This document shows positions 36,444-48,217 of a DNA stretch of 64,000 nt, in pieces; position 1 is the stretch's first letter, and every line of letters begins with the position of its first letter. Both the position numbers and the translations under genes were made by a program. The notes under the pieces were generated by a model that was not told the origin of the DNA, searched no databases, and was given only the letters and a program-made list of their open reading frames with translations. Origin of the DNA: Pyricularia pennisetigena (lineage: Eukaryota > Ascomycota > Sordariomycetes > Magnaporthales > Pyriculariaceae); contig NC_043742.1 in assembly GCF_004337985.1 (NCBI RefSeq), positions 8,287,136 through 8,351,135 on the forward strand. The letters are read 5' to 3'.

Positions 36444-37178
36444 ACGGCCAGATCGGCAGCGGCGAGGGCGAGGGTGGCGCTGAGCAGGAAGTCGTGGCGC
36501 AGCATGTCGCGCGGCAGCACGACGCGCAGGAATCCGCTGCACGCCGGTATCATCTGCAGGCCACGCCACGTGCGCACGCTCCAGCGGTGCACGAGCTCGA
36601 GCTCCAGTTCGCGCCGGGCCGGCGTGGCGGACGCGGCGCCGATGCTGCTGCTGCTGCTGCTGCTGCTGGAGAAGCAGGACGGAGGGGCTAGGGTCGGGCC
36701 CGGGTGGAGCGGAGCGGCCGCTGGGCTGTTGTGCTGCTGCTGTGTTTGTACATTTTGGGTGAGTTGATCGGCGGAGCGGCGGTTCGGTCTGCTCCGTTCA
36801 GCTGCGGCGGATGTCATGCTGGAAGATGTGCCCTGTTTGGCTGCGTAGATGCAGACGGAGCCCCTGCGGATGGTACAGTTGGCGCATGGCGGTCCCGTCT
36901 CGTCACACTGACGCACGTTTGGTACACGTTAGCTCTGGTGCGACTCCAGTGCCGTCCCGCGTATAATCCATTTCTCGAACGCGCGGGTTCCGACTTTGCG
37001 AGCTGGCACCCGACGGCCTGTCGTCTCACACATGGCACGCCCACCATCACCAAGGAAGAAACATGAGCTACATGTTGCGACACCAACACACCTTGATATG
37101 TCTAGTTTTGCAAGCGGAACATCCATTGGTGGACTTCCTATGTCCGCCTCTTTTCTTAACGCCGTTGACATTTATCAT
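35414..37178 (-). CDS. Zn(II)2Cys6 transcription factor
   Basis: Two exons: 37092-37178 (29 codons) and 35414-36907; 526 aa. The intron (GTGTGT to CAG, 184 bp) cuts the zinc cluster between the third-ligand-preceding Lys29 and Cys30. The joined cluster is C20-x2-C23-x6-C30-x6-C37-x2-C40-x7-C48, a perfect Zn2Cys6 spacing preceded by a basic KKRGGHRK stretch. The rest is a fungal-specific regulator with Ser and Gly homopolymers, an Arg-rich run and an acidic C-terminal patch (poly-Glu). Such proteins bind CGG half-sites and activate pathway genes; the target is unknown. Starting inside the main exon would give a protein with half a zinc finger, so I chose the ATG at 37178. Confidence 0.88.
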
Positions 37179-37735
37179 GTTCTGTCAAAAAATGATTGTA
37201 TGCGATTGGATATTTCTTTGGCATTTATATTTCCCTCGTCCCGCGTCAAGAATGGAGAGACTGAGTCTGTGTATATATATAGTAAAAAAATGTCAAAAAC
37301 CTCAGTTTGTTACCAAGCCTTTCTCCTTTCTATGCATCCTTCATTTGCCTCGGTTCCACGATGGCCTCTACTCTGCCTGTTGTGCTACCCCAGGTTGCAG
37401 ATGGGCGGACTTGGCGCTCACTCGCCAAGCGATTGATAGTGCATATAGTTGCCTTGGTTGGAACGCCAACACGCGTAAAGGTTATCACCAAGGTTGGATA
37501 AGGGTGGCAACGATGCACATGGTAAGCAGGTCAGCATCGACAGCATCTCGATCATCTATTCTGTCAGCATTGGGACAGGGCGGGCTTTGGGTTGGACATC
37601 AAGGCTTGATAAATCTGATGACAAAAAAAGAAAACAAACACTTGAACAAGTGTGCATGACAAATGTATATATAATCCTCACAGCGGGGATTATGGGGAAG
37701 AAGCGATAAAAAAAGTCAAAAGTAAACTGGAATCA
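37179..37735. other. Intergenic; regulator promoter
   Basis: No conserved coding content. A TATATATA-like word lies near 37273 on the upstream side of the minus-strand regulator. Confidence 0.5.
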
Positions 37736-37821
37736 TGCATCAGCCGTGAATCGAACACGGGGCCCATCGAATATCTTCCGGAGAATGGCAACGATGGATT
37801 TTACCACTAAACCACTGATGC
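37736..37821 (-). tRNA. tRNA-Gly (GCC) with intron
   Basis: On the minus strand: acceptor GCATCAG/CTGATGC with discriminator A, D arm TGGTTTAGTGGTAAAATCCA, anticodon stem CATCG/CGATG with loop TTGCCA-T (anticodon GCC), and T arm CCGTG-TTCGATT-CACGG. A 15-nt intron starting TTCTCCGG lies directly after position 37. Confidence 0.93.
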
Positions 37822-38386
37822 AACTCGTGGAGTTGCTGAGGATTATTGACAGGTATCCGTGTTTTGAGGATTATATACAATTCTTAAACCACAGCCAATT
37901 TGACTTGCGTCCACGGCCGGTCGCAAAATTTCTTGTCCCTACCGAACAATGACAAGTGTCCGACCAACTTAATGTTGCATTGCGCATGTAGTAGTTGAAA
38001 ACCTTGTTCAGGGAAAGAGATTACGCGCGGTCATGGCCGGTTAATCTGTCAACTGCCAGTATCCTAGACACCTAGGAACAAGGACGATAAAATGGTATAT
38101 AATTGCGCACATATTGGCTTTTGGACTGGTCGTACCGCGTAATATAAAGATCCTCTACGATGATAGTTTTTTTTTTTTTATCATCATTTCCCCAAAAACC
38201 CCACGTAACCGTTTTAAGCAGGCTTGGGAGTCTGCTGTACGACATACAAAGCTGGACGGTCGACAACAGCCACGCAAGCTATGCTCGGTGAGCTACAACG
38301 AGTGGGGTATTTGGGGAAAATAATAAAAATTTGGAGATGGAGGAGGGGCAGCGGAGGAAAACAAAGGAAGTGGGAGTAAAAAGGCG

Positions 38387-38433
<47 letters not shown>

Positions 38434-39123
38434 GTTGTCTAGGCAAGAACAGACAAACAAAAAATCACATCTGTTCATTCACAGACAGACACCCTGGATG
38501 TCGTTCAAGAGCCAAGAAAGCACCCTTCCCGGTAGTTATCGCCCCAATCCTCCAATGGCAAAGATACCATCTCCTTGGGCCGACGTCGGGGTGGGGCTCC
38601 GTGAGATTTCGAAAGGTGCCAAGGGTTCAATCTGTATACTTTGTACAGAGTAAGACTGGTACAGCAGAATACTACCGCAAGACCGGAACACGTTCGAGCC
38701 CACTTCTCGAACTCTTGCATACCCCTGGAGTCGGTGCGGATATGCCCTGTGGAGGCGATGATAAGGAGCCAAAGATAAAATAGAAAAAAAGTTCCCGGGG
38801 TTTGGGTCCGCCTGGGGTCCGCGCCGGGTGGCGGGACCAATGCGATCATCCCCCCTCAATCACTTGTGTTACTTACTCGTCTTTTTTCTTCTTCATCTCT
38901 TCTTGTTACCCTTGACGACTCTAATCCGGGAATTGTTTATATCAACGGGCGCAAGCCCGCGAATTCAACCGGCTTGTGTTATTTTTTTTTTTTCTTTTTT
39001 TCTTTTTCTGCGCGGCCAGCAGTTGCACGTACGGCCCCTGCACCACCATAATAGTAACTGCTGCCAGCAATTGGTCCATAATCCCGTCGCATATTTCAAC
39101 AGCTGCTCGGCAGTGCCAGAACA
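37822..39123. other. Intergenic with a 40-nt poly-A tract
   Basis: A-run 38390-38429. The lysine- or phenylalanine-rich frames over it are artefacts. A T-rich tract (38980-39005) lies just before the MFS gene. Confidence 0.65.
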
Positions 39124-40982
39124 ATGGCAGTCGAGGACCGGGCGGCGACCGATGTGGAGGCGTCGGGCGTCAAGGAGCCGTATTCCTCTGATCAGGACAA
39201 GCGCGATGTGAGCATTGGGCCTGCCGTCACTGGCGACATGACGCTCGAGGAGCTCGGCGTGGACGAGAAAGCTCTGGTGCGAAAGCTTGACAAGTACCTA
39301 CTCTGGCTAGTGATGAGCTTGTACCTGTTTAGCTTTCTCGACAGGTGAGGTCTCGTCTATTCTAGCTTTGCGCAGATTCACAGGCGAGGACTAAGCAACC
39401 TGTCTCTGTCCCACAACCCTGGCCATCACCCACTGACGCAAGCATCCAAAACCCCGACAGAGTAAACATTGGCAATGCCCGTCTCTACCACTTTGAAGAG
39501 GACCTCGGCCTGGTGGGCAACCAGTTCCAGATCGCCGTCTCCATCCTCTTCGTCACCTACATCACCTTCGAAGTGCCCTCCAACCTGGTCATCCAAAAGT
39601 TCACGCCGCGCTATTTTATCGCCTTCATCACCGTCGGCTGGGGCATCGTCGCAACCCTGACGGGGCTTGTCCAGAACTACGGAGGCCTGATCGCATGTCG
39701 TCTCATCCTCGGCGCACTCGAGGCCGGGCTGTTCCCTGGCATGAACATCTTTTTGACCCTGTTCTACACCAAACACGAGCTGGCCATGAGGGTGGGCTAT
39801 CTTTTTGTGAGTGCCGCAATCGCTGGCGCAATAGGAGGGCTGTTGGCGTTTGGCATTGGACACATGGACGGCATCGCGGGGATGCACGGCTGGAGGGTGA
39901 GTCTTCCCTATATATAAAGTCCTATCCTGATTCTTCTTGGGTGTACTTGTCAACAAGGGAAAAAAAAAAAAAAAAAAAAAAAAAACGGCAAGAAACCCAA
40001 CTGACCCCTTGAACCTCGCAGTGGATCATGATTGTCGAAGGCATCCCGACCATCCTCCTCGGGGTCTGCGTCTTCTTCTTCCTTCCCAACAACGCCGAGA
40101 CGGCCTACTTCCTGACCGAGAACGAGAAAAAGGCAATGGTGATCCGCCGCGCGCGACAGTACGGGCACACGACGTCTGCGCAAAAGTTCAGCAAGAAGGA
40201 CATGAACAAGGCCTTCTCGGACTGGAAGGTCTGGCTGTTCGCGGCGGGCCAGTTCGGGGCCGACACATGCCTGTACGGCTTCTCGACCTTCCTCCCTACC
40301 ATCATCCGCGGCATCGGCACCTGGAGCAACGCGGAGGTGCAGCTGCTCACCATCCCGTGCTACTTCCTCGGCGCCGTGTCGTACATGACCACCGCGTACT
40401 GGTCCGACCGCACCCAGCGCCGGGGCGTGTTCTGCGTCGGCTTCGCCCTGACCACCTGCGTCGGCTACGCCATCCTCATCTCGCCGCTGCCGTCGGGCGT
40501 GCACTACTTTGGATGCTTCCTGGTTGCGACCGGCTTGTACGTCCTCGTCGGACTGCCGCTGGCCTGGCTGCCCAGCAACAGTCCCCGGTACGGGAAGCGG
40601 ACCACCGCCAACGGGCTGCAGTTGACGATTGGAAACTCGAGTGGAATCATGGCGCCGTTTATATAGTGAGTATTTTTTTTTTCTCTCTCTCTTTTCTTCG
40701 GCGCATCGAAATCACAGAAAGCAAAAAGAGCGAGTGACTGACGTGGAACCCTTTGCAAACAACAGCGAGTCGAGGGACGCCCCGCGGTACATTCGCGGAC
40801 ACGCAACTACCATGGCCATGGTGGCCATGGCGGGCGCCATCTACGCCACCATGTCGTGGTGGTTCGCAAGGGAGAACAGGCTTCGGGAGGAGGGCAAGGT
40901 CAAGCCCGAGCACCAAAGCCTGACTGAGGATGAAATGGCCGAGCTCGGCGACGAAAGTCCCAGGTTCAGGTATGCGATTTGA
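39124..40982 (+). CDS. MFS transporter, anion:cation symporter (allantoate permease, Dal5-like) family
   Basis: Four exons, 39124-39344, 39461-39896, 40022-40665 and 40766-40982, join in frame to 505 aa with GTGAGG/GTGAGT donors and CAG acceptors. A hydrophilic N-terminus (about 60 aa) precedes twelve hydrophobic segments. Family blocks include LYLFSFLDRVNIGNAR across the first junction, the TM4 region with RLILGALEAGLFPG, and a late FENRLREEGK-like tail (here ARENRLREEG). Members of this family import organic anions such as allantoate, nicotinate or pantothenate with protons; the substrate here cannot be read from sequence. Intron 2 contains a 26-nt poly-A tract. Confidence 0.9.
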
Positions 40983-41572
40983 GAGTGAGAGAGAGAGAGA
41001 GAGAGGGATCGGGGTGAGGACTACCTAGAAAGAGGGATTGCGCGGCCTCGGCCTTTTTAGATATCATTTTTCTGCTGTTGTAATGGTTTCGAGATTAAGA
41101 TGCAAGTTTTTTTTTTTTTGTTTCCGCTGTCATGTCTCTTCCTTATCCTTATTTTTATTTCTGCTGGCACGAGGTCTTGAAGAGGTGTATGTCCGAGACG
41201 TTTTATGACTGAGGCTGCGGGCCGTTATCCCGCCGCTTTTTACTTGTAGATCACAAATTAATGATGGATGAGGGGGCCACTTGGCTGCTGAAGATTTGTA
41301 TTTGAGGTTGGGACAAAGTATGGAGTAGTCCTGTGAACGACACCGACAAGGAACTGCGGCTGGATGCATCCGGTGAGCATTTCGTTCTAGTGAAAATGGC
41401 GGAATTCACAAACCTTGTCTACCATGGGATACCTGGACGGTTGAACAAGATCAAGGTGATCAAGGTATACATACAGCAATAATGGTTTGAGTGAGCGGCA
41501 GAAATGCATGGCCCTTACACAAATCTCCAGCAGCGCAGCTGGTAAGCTTCGACACCGAAATTCAAAGTGGAA

Positions 41573-41609
41573 GCTAGGCGTCGGGGTGAATTGCACCCCG
41601 ACGCCTAGC
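41573..41609. other. Perfect inverted repeat / hairpin
   Basis: A GCTAGGCGTCGGGGTG arm, a 5-nt loop AATTG, then the exact reverse complement: a 16-bp perfect GC-rich stem in an AT-richer neighbourhood. It could be a transcription terminator-like structure, the remnant of a MITE, or a structured RNA. No coding context supports one over the others. Confidence 0.8.
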
Positions 41610-43165
41610 CTTACGGAGCGGGCCGGGGGTTTAAGGCGCTAGACGCTGTAAAGTTCTGTCGCCAAGCTGCCTAGTTCGACGGTGGCTTGTGTTCGCTCTT
41701 GTTTTGACGTTTTGGTGCTGTAGCAAACGAGGGCGCCCCCTTGACGATTTGGAGATTGTCGGCCGGTCAAATTATGATTGGGTAAAACCTATGTGTTTTG
41801 GCAGGGGGAGTAAGCAAGGGATGCCAGCAAAACTTTCAACGGCGACACGTTTTCATGTGGTGCAGTTACTTGGGGGCTGTACGTTGTAGACTTGTAGTTG
41901 GGTATTTATCTCAACATTGAATCTGCCATTTTGACGGTGATCGAGCACAGATGATTAATGTTTTTTCGTCTCTTGTACGTTATTTATTTTATTTTGCTCT
42001 ACTCTATTTTGTTCGTCCGTTTTTTTGTTTTTGTTTTTTTAGGCAGCGCAATTGATGCAGAGATGGGACGATCGTGTCTACAGTAGTTCGTCAATCAATC
42101 CACTGATGAGCAAAGACAACAGATCATGTTTAATATTGGACAAGGATAACGAAAAGAGGTCACCATCCGAAATGCTCTCTCTGGGGTAAAACAGTCTGCA
42201 ATATTCTCCCTGGCAAAGCATAACCACCCAAAACAGGCATCTAGAATCGAGATTCGGAATGGCGGGCCCGGACGCGAACCAGATGATACTGGCAAAGTCA
42301 CGGGTCGATGGGAACAAGGTTGGCGAAGAGTTCATGTCAAGAACCTGATTCGGTAAGCTCGTTGCATTTTGGAACTTGAGAACTGCAACAGAGCATCGAA
42401 ATCCGAAAAGCGTAGAGAAAAGGAGCAAGTTAATTTGTTGAATTATCTGCTGAACAGAACAGGAAAAAAAAAAAAAAAAAAACACCCTCAGCACAGTATA
42501 CTGTAATTAGTCTACAGTAGTAGAATATCATATTCAATCCTGAAACAAGGGATGGAACAGAAGCTGCTGGCCTTCCCGACCGCAGTTGACGTCAAGTAGT
42601 TGTATGGATTTCTTGTCGGTTTGTCGATTGCAATCATTTGCAGCCGCTTGGAACACTTCAGGTGTGCCACCGATTCCACTTGGCGGAAAATCCCCATTGT
42701 CGAGTCAGAAAACTTCCATTTCCCGCGCCTCGGCCGTCAAAAAAAACAATGGGGAAATTTCCCGCAAGCGAGCTTGTTGGCAAGCCGCCGCCAAGCTGGA
42801 ATCCCAAACTGCCAAACCCGTACCGGCTGCTCCATTGTCCCGTAAGCAGCAATTCAACTGGCGATCAGGGGTCGGCCGGACCATTTTGTCGCCAAGGGTC
42901 CTATCCTAGTCAATGCCGTGGTGTCTCCAGTGTGACATCCAATTCGACCAAGAGGAGGCATCCTGAATGGGAGAGGGGACCAACAGAGGGGGCAAAGTTG
43001 CAATATTTACCGAACGGTCTTTTGGTACTGGGCCCGAAGACCATCAAATCCTTGCCGGACCCATGGAGAAAAAAAAAAAAAACGTTTGATGGTCTCTGGG
43101 TACGGATCAGGTTCGCGTACTTGGCCTTGTATCAAAATCCCTCCACCTCGGTTGGTCTCTCTGAA

Positions 43166-43172
43166 TATAAAA
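43166..43172 (+). promoter_or_regulatory. TATA box of the BAS2-like gene
   Basis: TATAAAA, 245 bp upstream of the ATG, in a stretch otherwise without frames. Confidence 0.4.
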
Positions 43173-43410
43173 AGACGATGGGATATGTGGTTTCCAATCG
43201 ACCTTCTTTTGCTCCTCTTTCTCTCCATCCCGCCAACGCTCTTTGCTGCATCTGAACAAACACAAACAAATTCCGACCCGGTGTCGTTTATATTCTTCTT
43301 TCAAGCTTCAATTTTTTAAAACATCCGACCAGGCGTCGCTCTTTAAACTACACCGCTCACTCTCAAATTTGTTCGTGTCCAATCTCGGTCAATACACCTT
43401 TTAATTCAAA

Positions 43411-43847
43411 ATGGTCCGCATCACCATCGCAGCTACCCTGGCTTGTAAGTTTTATGTCTTGCAAAGAGACCCTCACTAGTGCTTTTGTGCTGCGAACAAA
43501 TAGCACACACACACACACACACACAACAGCCCAAAGCCAACAACACATGTAGCTGACCTGAATCCCGCCCAATAGTCGCCGCCCTCGTCATGGGCCAGGC
43601 CATCCCCAACAACGCCGGCGCCCGCTCCGTCGGCAACGGCAACGGCGAGCAGTTTACCACCGGAGGTTGCGTGGCCGACGCCGACTGCCAGGAGGGCTGC
43701 TGCGCCAACAACGGCCAGGGCGTCGGTATCTGCTCCGGCATCGGCGCCGAGTTCCAGAACGGCAAGCAGGGCTGCGGCTTCAGCGACCCCAACGCCGCCG
43801 ACACCATCGCCAAGGCCAAGGCCCAGGTCCAGCGCCAGGGTTTCTAA
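43411..43847 (+). CDS. Small secreted cysteine-rich protein, BAS2-like
   Basis: Two exons, 43411-43444 and 43576-43847; the intron runs from GTAAGT to TAG and holds a CA microsatellite (about 43504-43525); 101 aa. The 11 codons of exon 1 complete a signal peptide ending near VMGQA (residue 20). The mature part has six Cys in a CVADADC ... GCC ... GIC ... GCGF pattern. This Cys layout resembles the fungal family of biotrophy-associated secreted protein 2 (BAS2) of Magnaporthe, whose members are expressed during plant colonisation; saprotrophs also have relatives. Similarity is from memory of the motif pattern, not a search. Without the first exon the protein would appear to lack a signal peptide. 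Confidence 0.78.
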
Positions 43848-44479
43848 GGGAAGTGATGCGGGTTTCTGCAGAGGAAGAAGAGGGTTTTGGGGAAGAGCTG
43901 AGGCTGGGGTCGGCAAGAAAATACATGCGACTACCGTTGTCCTCCTCTTGAGATATAGAGGGTTTTCTTGTCTACTTGGAGGATTGCCCCGGGGGGCTTG
44001 GTGGATTGGGGCCCTCGGGGGGGTGTCCTCGATAATATCTTGCAACCGCTAGAACCAGCAACATTATCTGGACTAGTTAGTTACCAGCAAGAGGTGATGT
44101 CTGGGCTCGATTGAACTGATAGAGCCGAGACTCAATACAATATCCACAATCAACAAACTTAATGAACAGCATGTCTGTCTGTCTGTCTGTAAGGCTGTTT
44201 CTTCGCCATGTCCTGAGCAGGGAGAATATCAACACTTGTATCTGATCTGCGTTCGGTCGGCAACCGGCAAGATACCCAAGCATGGTAGCGAAAGCTGGGC
44301 GGTCTGATAAGCCCGATTGCCAAGGAATGCCAGGCAGCCGGCCGTTCATGGTTTGTCTGGTCCAGAAAAGGCAATTGACCGAGCCAGAATTCTCCTCAAA
44401 AATTCCTCTCTCATCTTCACCTTCTACGCTCCTCCCAATCATGTCAAGGTAAAGCTCATATTGCGTCAAACTCGACGAT
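43848..44479. other. Intergenic between secreted protein and F-box gene
   Basis: No gene supported. It contains a short CTGT microsatellite (about 44173-44190). Confidence 0.6.
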
Positions 44480-45985
44480 ATGGGCAAATGCATGTCGACC
44501 CCGAAGATGGAGCTCCTCGACCTACCAAACGAAGTCCTGCAGGGGATCTGTAACCAGCTGGACGGACCACATTATGTCGTGCTCGGCCAGAGCATTTTCT
44601 CCACTCGCGACTTTATACCAGACAGCCCGTCGCTGGCCAAGCTCTGCCTCGTATGCAGGCGCCTCCGCGACATGGCGCAGCCTGTCCTGTTCCGAAACTA
44701 TCATCGAAGCGTGGATTGGAACGACAGGTCCGAGCAAAGGCTCTTCGCCTTCACCGTCGCCGTCGCCAGGAACCCGCGGCTGGCCTCGTACGTCCGCACG
44801 GTGGACGCCGCGTACCTGCAGCCAAATTGGGACACGAAAGGTGCGGGCGACGACGCCTTTGTTGCCGCCATCGCCAAGGAACGGCTCGGCTTTCCGAGCG
44901 AGAAGGATTTGGATGGGGACCGCCGTCTTTACGGCCGGCCCAAGGATTTCTTGTCCGAGGTGGTGCCGGCCCTGCTCTTGCTGCTTTGTCCGAATCTGGA
45001 GGAGCTCAAGGTCGACGTCCCCGACTTGGACGCAGAGGACAATGGTTGGATTCGAGGCTGGCCCAACGGGCCCTGGCGTGACGCAGACCAGGTCGCCGAT
45101 CCGTCGGCCGGGCACCGCAGGAAGTTGGCCCTCGGCTCGCTGACGCTGGACTTTGGGTATCAGGACAGCGAGGAGGAAGACATGGTGAGCCCCGACCTGG
45201 CCTTGGTCGCTGAGATTGTACGCTGCTCACCGCAGCTCCGACAGCTCAGGATAAGCAACTGCCTGTGCCTGATGGAGTCGGGCAAGCTCGCACTCGGCAA
45301 CCTGACGCTCCTGCACCTGCACGACTGCGGCCTGGACCCCCGGAGCCTGCGCGACGTGCTCGAGGCGGCAGCGCGGCTCGAGACCTTCAGCTACACGCCG
45401 TTTGGGCTGTACTGCGAGACGAGCGAAGCCAGGCCCATCGGCGACCAGACCCTCCCGAGGGAGGTGTTTGAAGCCCTGGCCGCCAGCCCGTCGCGCGAGA
45501 CGCTCCTGCACCTGTCGGTCGACTTTCACTGCCCGGCCGAGGTGCTGGGAGACGGACAGGACCTGACGGGGTTCCTGGCGGCGCGGCCAGCGGCGTCGCC
45601 GTCGTCGCGATTCCCCTTCCCGCGGCTGCAGACGCTCGTGGTGTCGGACGGCTGCCTGTACGGGCCCGGATACCGCGGCGGGTCCCAGGTGCTGGCGGAC
45701 GCGCTGCCGGCGGGCATGAGGACGCTCGAGGTGGTGGGGGTTCAGGACCCGCTGAGGCCGCGCGACGACCTCGTGCGGGTGGCAAAGCGGTCCAGCGCGC
45801 TCGAGCTGCCCGAGATGCGAGTCATCTCGGTGCTGGAGGCCAGGGGGCAGACGCAGGAGATCAGCACCGAGTGGGGACGGGATTTTGGCTACGAGTCGCT
45901 GTTTGACGCGCTTGAGGAGGAGACTGGCGACGTGGCGAGGTGTCACTACTATCAGCAGAATATCAACTCGTCTCTGAGCGTGTAG
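44480..45985 (+). CDS. F-box protein with leucine-rich C-terminal region
   Basis: Single exon, 501 aa. An F-box occupies roughly residues 10-75 (LLDLPNEVLQGICNQLD ... LCLVCRRLRDMAQPVLFRNYH), with the Leu-Pro and late Leu/Cys positions typical of the fold that contacts Skp1. The remainder has irregular Leu-rich segments (for example LRQLRISNCLCLM and LTLLHLHDCGL) resembling degenerate LRRs that could bind a substrate of an SCF ubiquitin ligase. The substrate is unknown. In-frame Met codons at residues 5 and 10 are alternative starts. Very large families of such proteins occur in Sordariomycetes. Confidence 0.85.
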   Translation: MGKCMSTPKMELLDLPNEVLQGICNQLDGPHYVVLGQSIFSTRDFIPDSPSLAKLCLVCRRLRDMAQPVLFRNYHRSVDWNDRSEQRLFAFTVAVARNPRLASYVRTVDAAYLQPNWDTKGAGDDAFVAAIAKERLGFPSEKDLDGDRRLYGRPKDFLSEVVPALLLLLCPNLEELKVDVPDLDAEDNGWIRGWPNGPWRDADQVADPSAGHRRKLALGSLTLDFGYQDSEEEDMVSPDLALVAEIVRCSPQLRQLRISNCLCLMESGKLALGNLTLLHLHDCGLDPRSLRDVLEAAARLETFSYTPFGLYCETSEARPIGDQTLPREVFEALAASPSRETLLHLSVDFHCPAEVLGDGQDLTGFLAARPAASPSSRFPFPRLQTLVVSDGCLYGPGYRGGSQVLADALPAGMRTLEVVGVQDPLRPRDDLVRVAKRSSALELPEMRVISVLEARGQTQEISTEWGRDFGYESLFDALEEETGDVARCHYYQQNINSSLSV

Positions 45986-48217
45986 TGTAGCTGCCTGCGT
46001 ATGCTGCCTTTGGCGACTACATGCTTTTTTTTTTTTTTTTTTTTTTTTTCACACATCAGATCCAAAGTGATCTGCTTCATTCGTTGGCGTCGTTGACTTT
46101 TGCCAACTTTGTCTAGACCACAGTAGTTTAATGTTTAGTTCCCCCAGATCCACCCATTAATCCACGAGTAAATTCTACAAAGCTCCTCTCAGTAACGAGT
46201 CATGACTTGGTAAGCTACCCCAACCGGCCTTCCTAGCTTTCTTTCTTATTTTCTTTTCTCTCTAGTCTTTACCCTTCCCTTTCTCGATCGACAAAAGTCA
46301 TTTTGAAAGAGAGGGTTTTTGTAGATTGCATAGAAGCGGTGAATGCTAAGTGTGCATGTGCGTATGTACCCTATCAAGCCTATGCGAGCTAGACACCGTC
46401 GAATGATGTGCACAGGTCCCCACGATCGTCGCATCGCATTTGCATCGCAGTAAAGTTTGTGCCGCTTTGGGAGTAGAGAGCACAAACAATTACAGAGTGT
46501 CTCGTCATAATATACTGTATTAGGAGGGCCAAATTCGAGCAAGACTATTACTCCAAGTTGAAGCAGCCGGGCGGACAGAATATAGCTGCGTGTGATGGCA
46601 CTTCATTCAGCTCACCTGACCGAGAGCAGAATTGAATTTAGGCCCGTAACCGTTGAAGCTGCTTAAATTCTCGATGCTGTGATCCCTCTTTCGTCATTCG
46701 GCTCGGGGTCGGTGCGGGGTATGCATGGAGTACTCCAGAAGACGGTTAAATCCCAAGCTACGTACAGTACGTGTACATGTATGTACTCTTGCCTATACCT
46801 ATACCTGTTCCTATTTAGCTTCCTCCCAGCGCCAGTCCCCCGGTCAATGCACAGGGTTGACTCGTATTGAAAAAAAAAAACATCAGTGTGAAATCTTATC
46901 GTAGTATGCTTCTTGGTTTCTATTCTGGAAATTTTTCTTTGGGGCATTTGGAATCAAAATGAGCTTGGCTTGCTTGGTACGTACAAAGACCGAGGGGACC
47001 TGCCTCATGTAAGCAAGTAACTAGGCTAGATAATTACGCCATGAGGCACCCCAGCTGGCCATAGCTTGAACAAGGGGCTTCCCTTTAACTAGGAAACAAG
47101 CTTGAAAATTTTGGAGAAGCTACCATAACCTAATTAAGCCGCTGACTTTTTTTTTTTATTTTTCTCTTTCTTTTTTTCTTCTTCTCCCTGCCGGGTTACC
47201 CGAGCTTGGTTAGTCAATCCAATTGACCCAACCATCCACGTATAAAAAAAAAAAAAAAAAGTGATAACGCAACAACAACAAATTACACAACAACATCGCC
47301 AAGTCCCAACCAACTGCAACAAGCTATTCGTCATTCAGGTATTGCCGAGTGAATATCGAATAGCTAAGCCTCATCACGCGACGGGTCTAAGCCAAGTGGC
47401 AGCCACAGTCGAGTAGCAACCACGTGCTGATCCCCCCCCCAAGCGCCAAGGTGAACGACTCCATACGATGCAGCCAGGCGGCGGGTCTTTCACCTTGGCG
47501 GGGGAGTTCTGTCCACTCAGCAAGAGATGCTAACATCAGTGCCAAGATCTACCCACCGAGTCGTTGGATACCTAGCGGTTTGCCTTGGCTTGCTTGTCTT
47601 GCAGTCATGGTCGAGAGAGAAAAAAAAAAAAAAAAAAAAAAAAAAAAGGTTGTTCGCAACAGCAAGACTGCCAAGCCCATAGCTGTTGTCTCCACTGCCA
47701 ATTCACCCAAGAGATGTCTTGGCCGGGCTGCGGACAAGATGGCCAGATCCATTCATCCCTACCATTCCGTTTCCGTGGTAGCCTTTAAGGGGACCACTTT
47801 GCCCAGGCGCTTGACGTGAGATTGGCCTTTGCTTTTCTTTGCTTTTCTCACCTGTGCTACCCACTCACTCTAACCGGCCCGGTCTACGACACTACCTTGC
47901 TTTGCTTTTGTCGGCTGTTGAGCGAAAGACGCAGTGTCAAAGATACAAATCACGACAGAGCTGCTGGTCTAGAACTGCTCCACACGCCTTGCTGGTCCTC
48001 ACGCGACACGACCAAGTAAAAGGCTCGAGTACAACCAAAATCATCTAGTACTATGCTACCGAAGTAGACCAGAGCACTTGACTGGCGCAGGACCACGAAC
48101 CTAACCGAACCCTCCCCTCGACCTCTCTCTCTCTCTCCCTCCGACCCCGACCATCCTCCCTCCCCCGCATCTCTCAGCTCGGCGCTGCCAACGCGTCAGT
48201 CAGCCAGCGGCCTCTCG
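45986..48217. other. Long intergenic region; Ca2+-ATPase promoter at right
   Basis: Contains T25 (46025-46049) and A28 (47620-47647) homopolymers and a CT-rich tract (48121-48140) shortly before the ATPase start, typical of fungal pyrimidine-rich leaders. No gene seen. Confidence 0.6.

Larger units (their letters stand above)
40983..43410. other. Long intergenic region
   Basis: It contains a GA microsatellite right after the MFS stop (about 40983-41006), a strong 16-bp hairpin at 41573-41609 and A-tracts near 42464 and 43069. No frame has a recognisable domain. The right end is the promoter and leader of the small secreted protein. Confidence 0.6.

Noticed and set aside
38685..38705. ACGTTCGAGCCC B-box-like word
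   Set aside because: No tRNA fold can be built upstream or downstream.
38331..38783. 150-codon frame with a long Lys run, and the Phe-rich antisense frame
   Set aside because: Both are translations of the 40-nt poly-A tract.
47424..47819. 131-codon frame with a Lys run
   Set aside because: Translation of the A28 tract; flanks have no conserved content.
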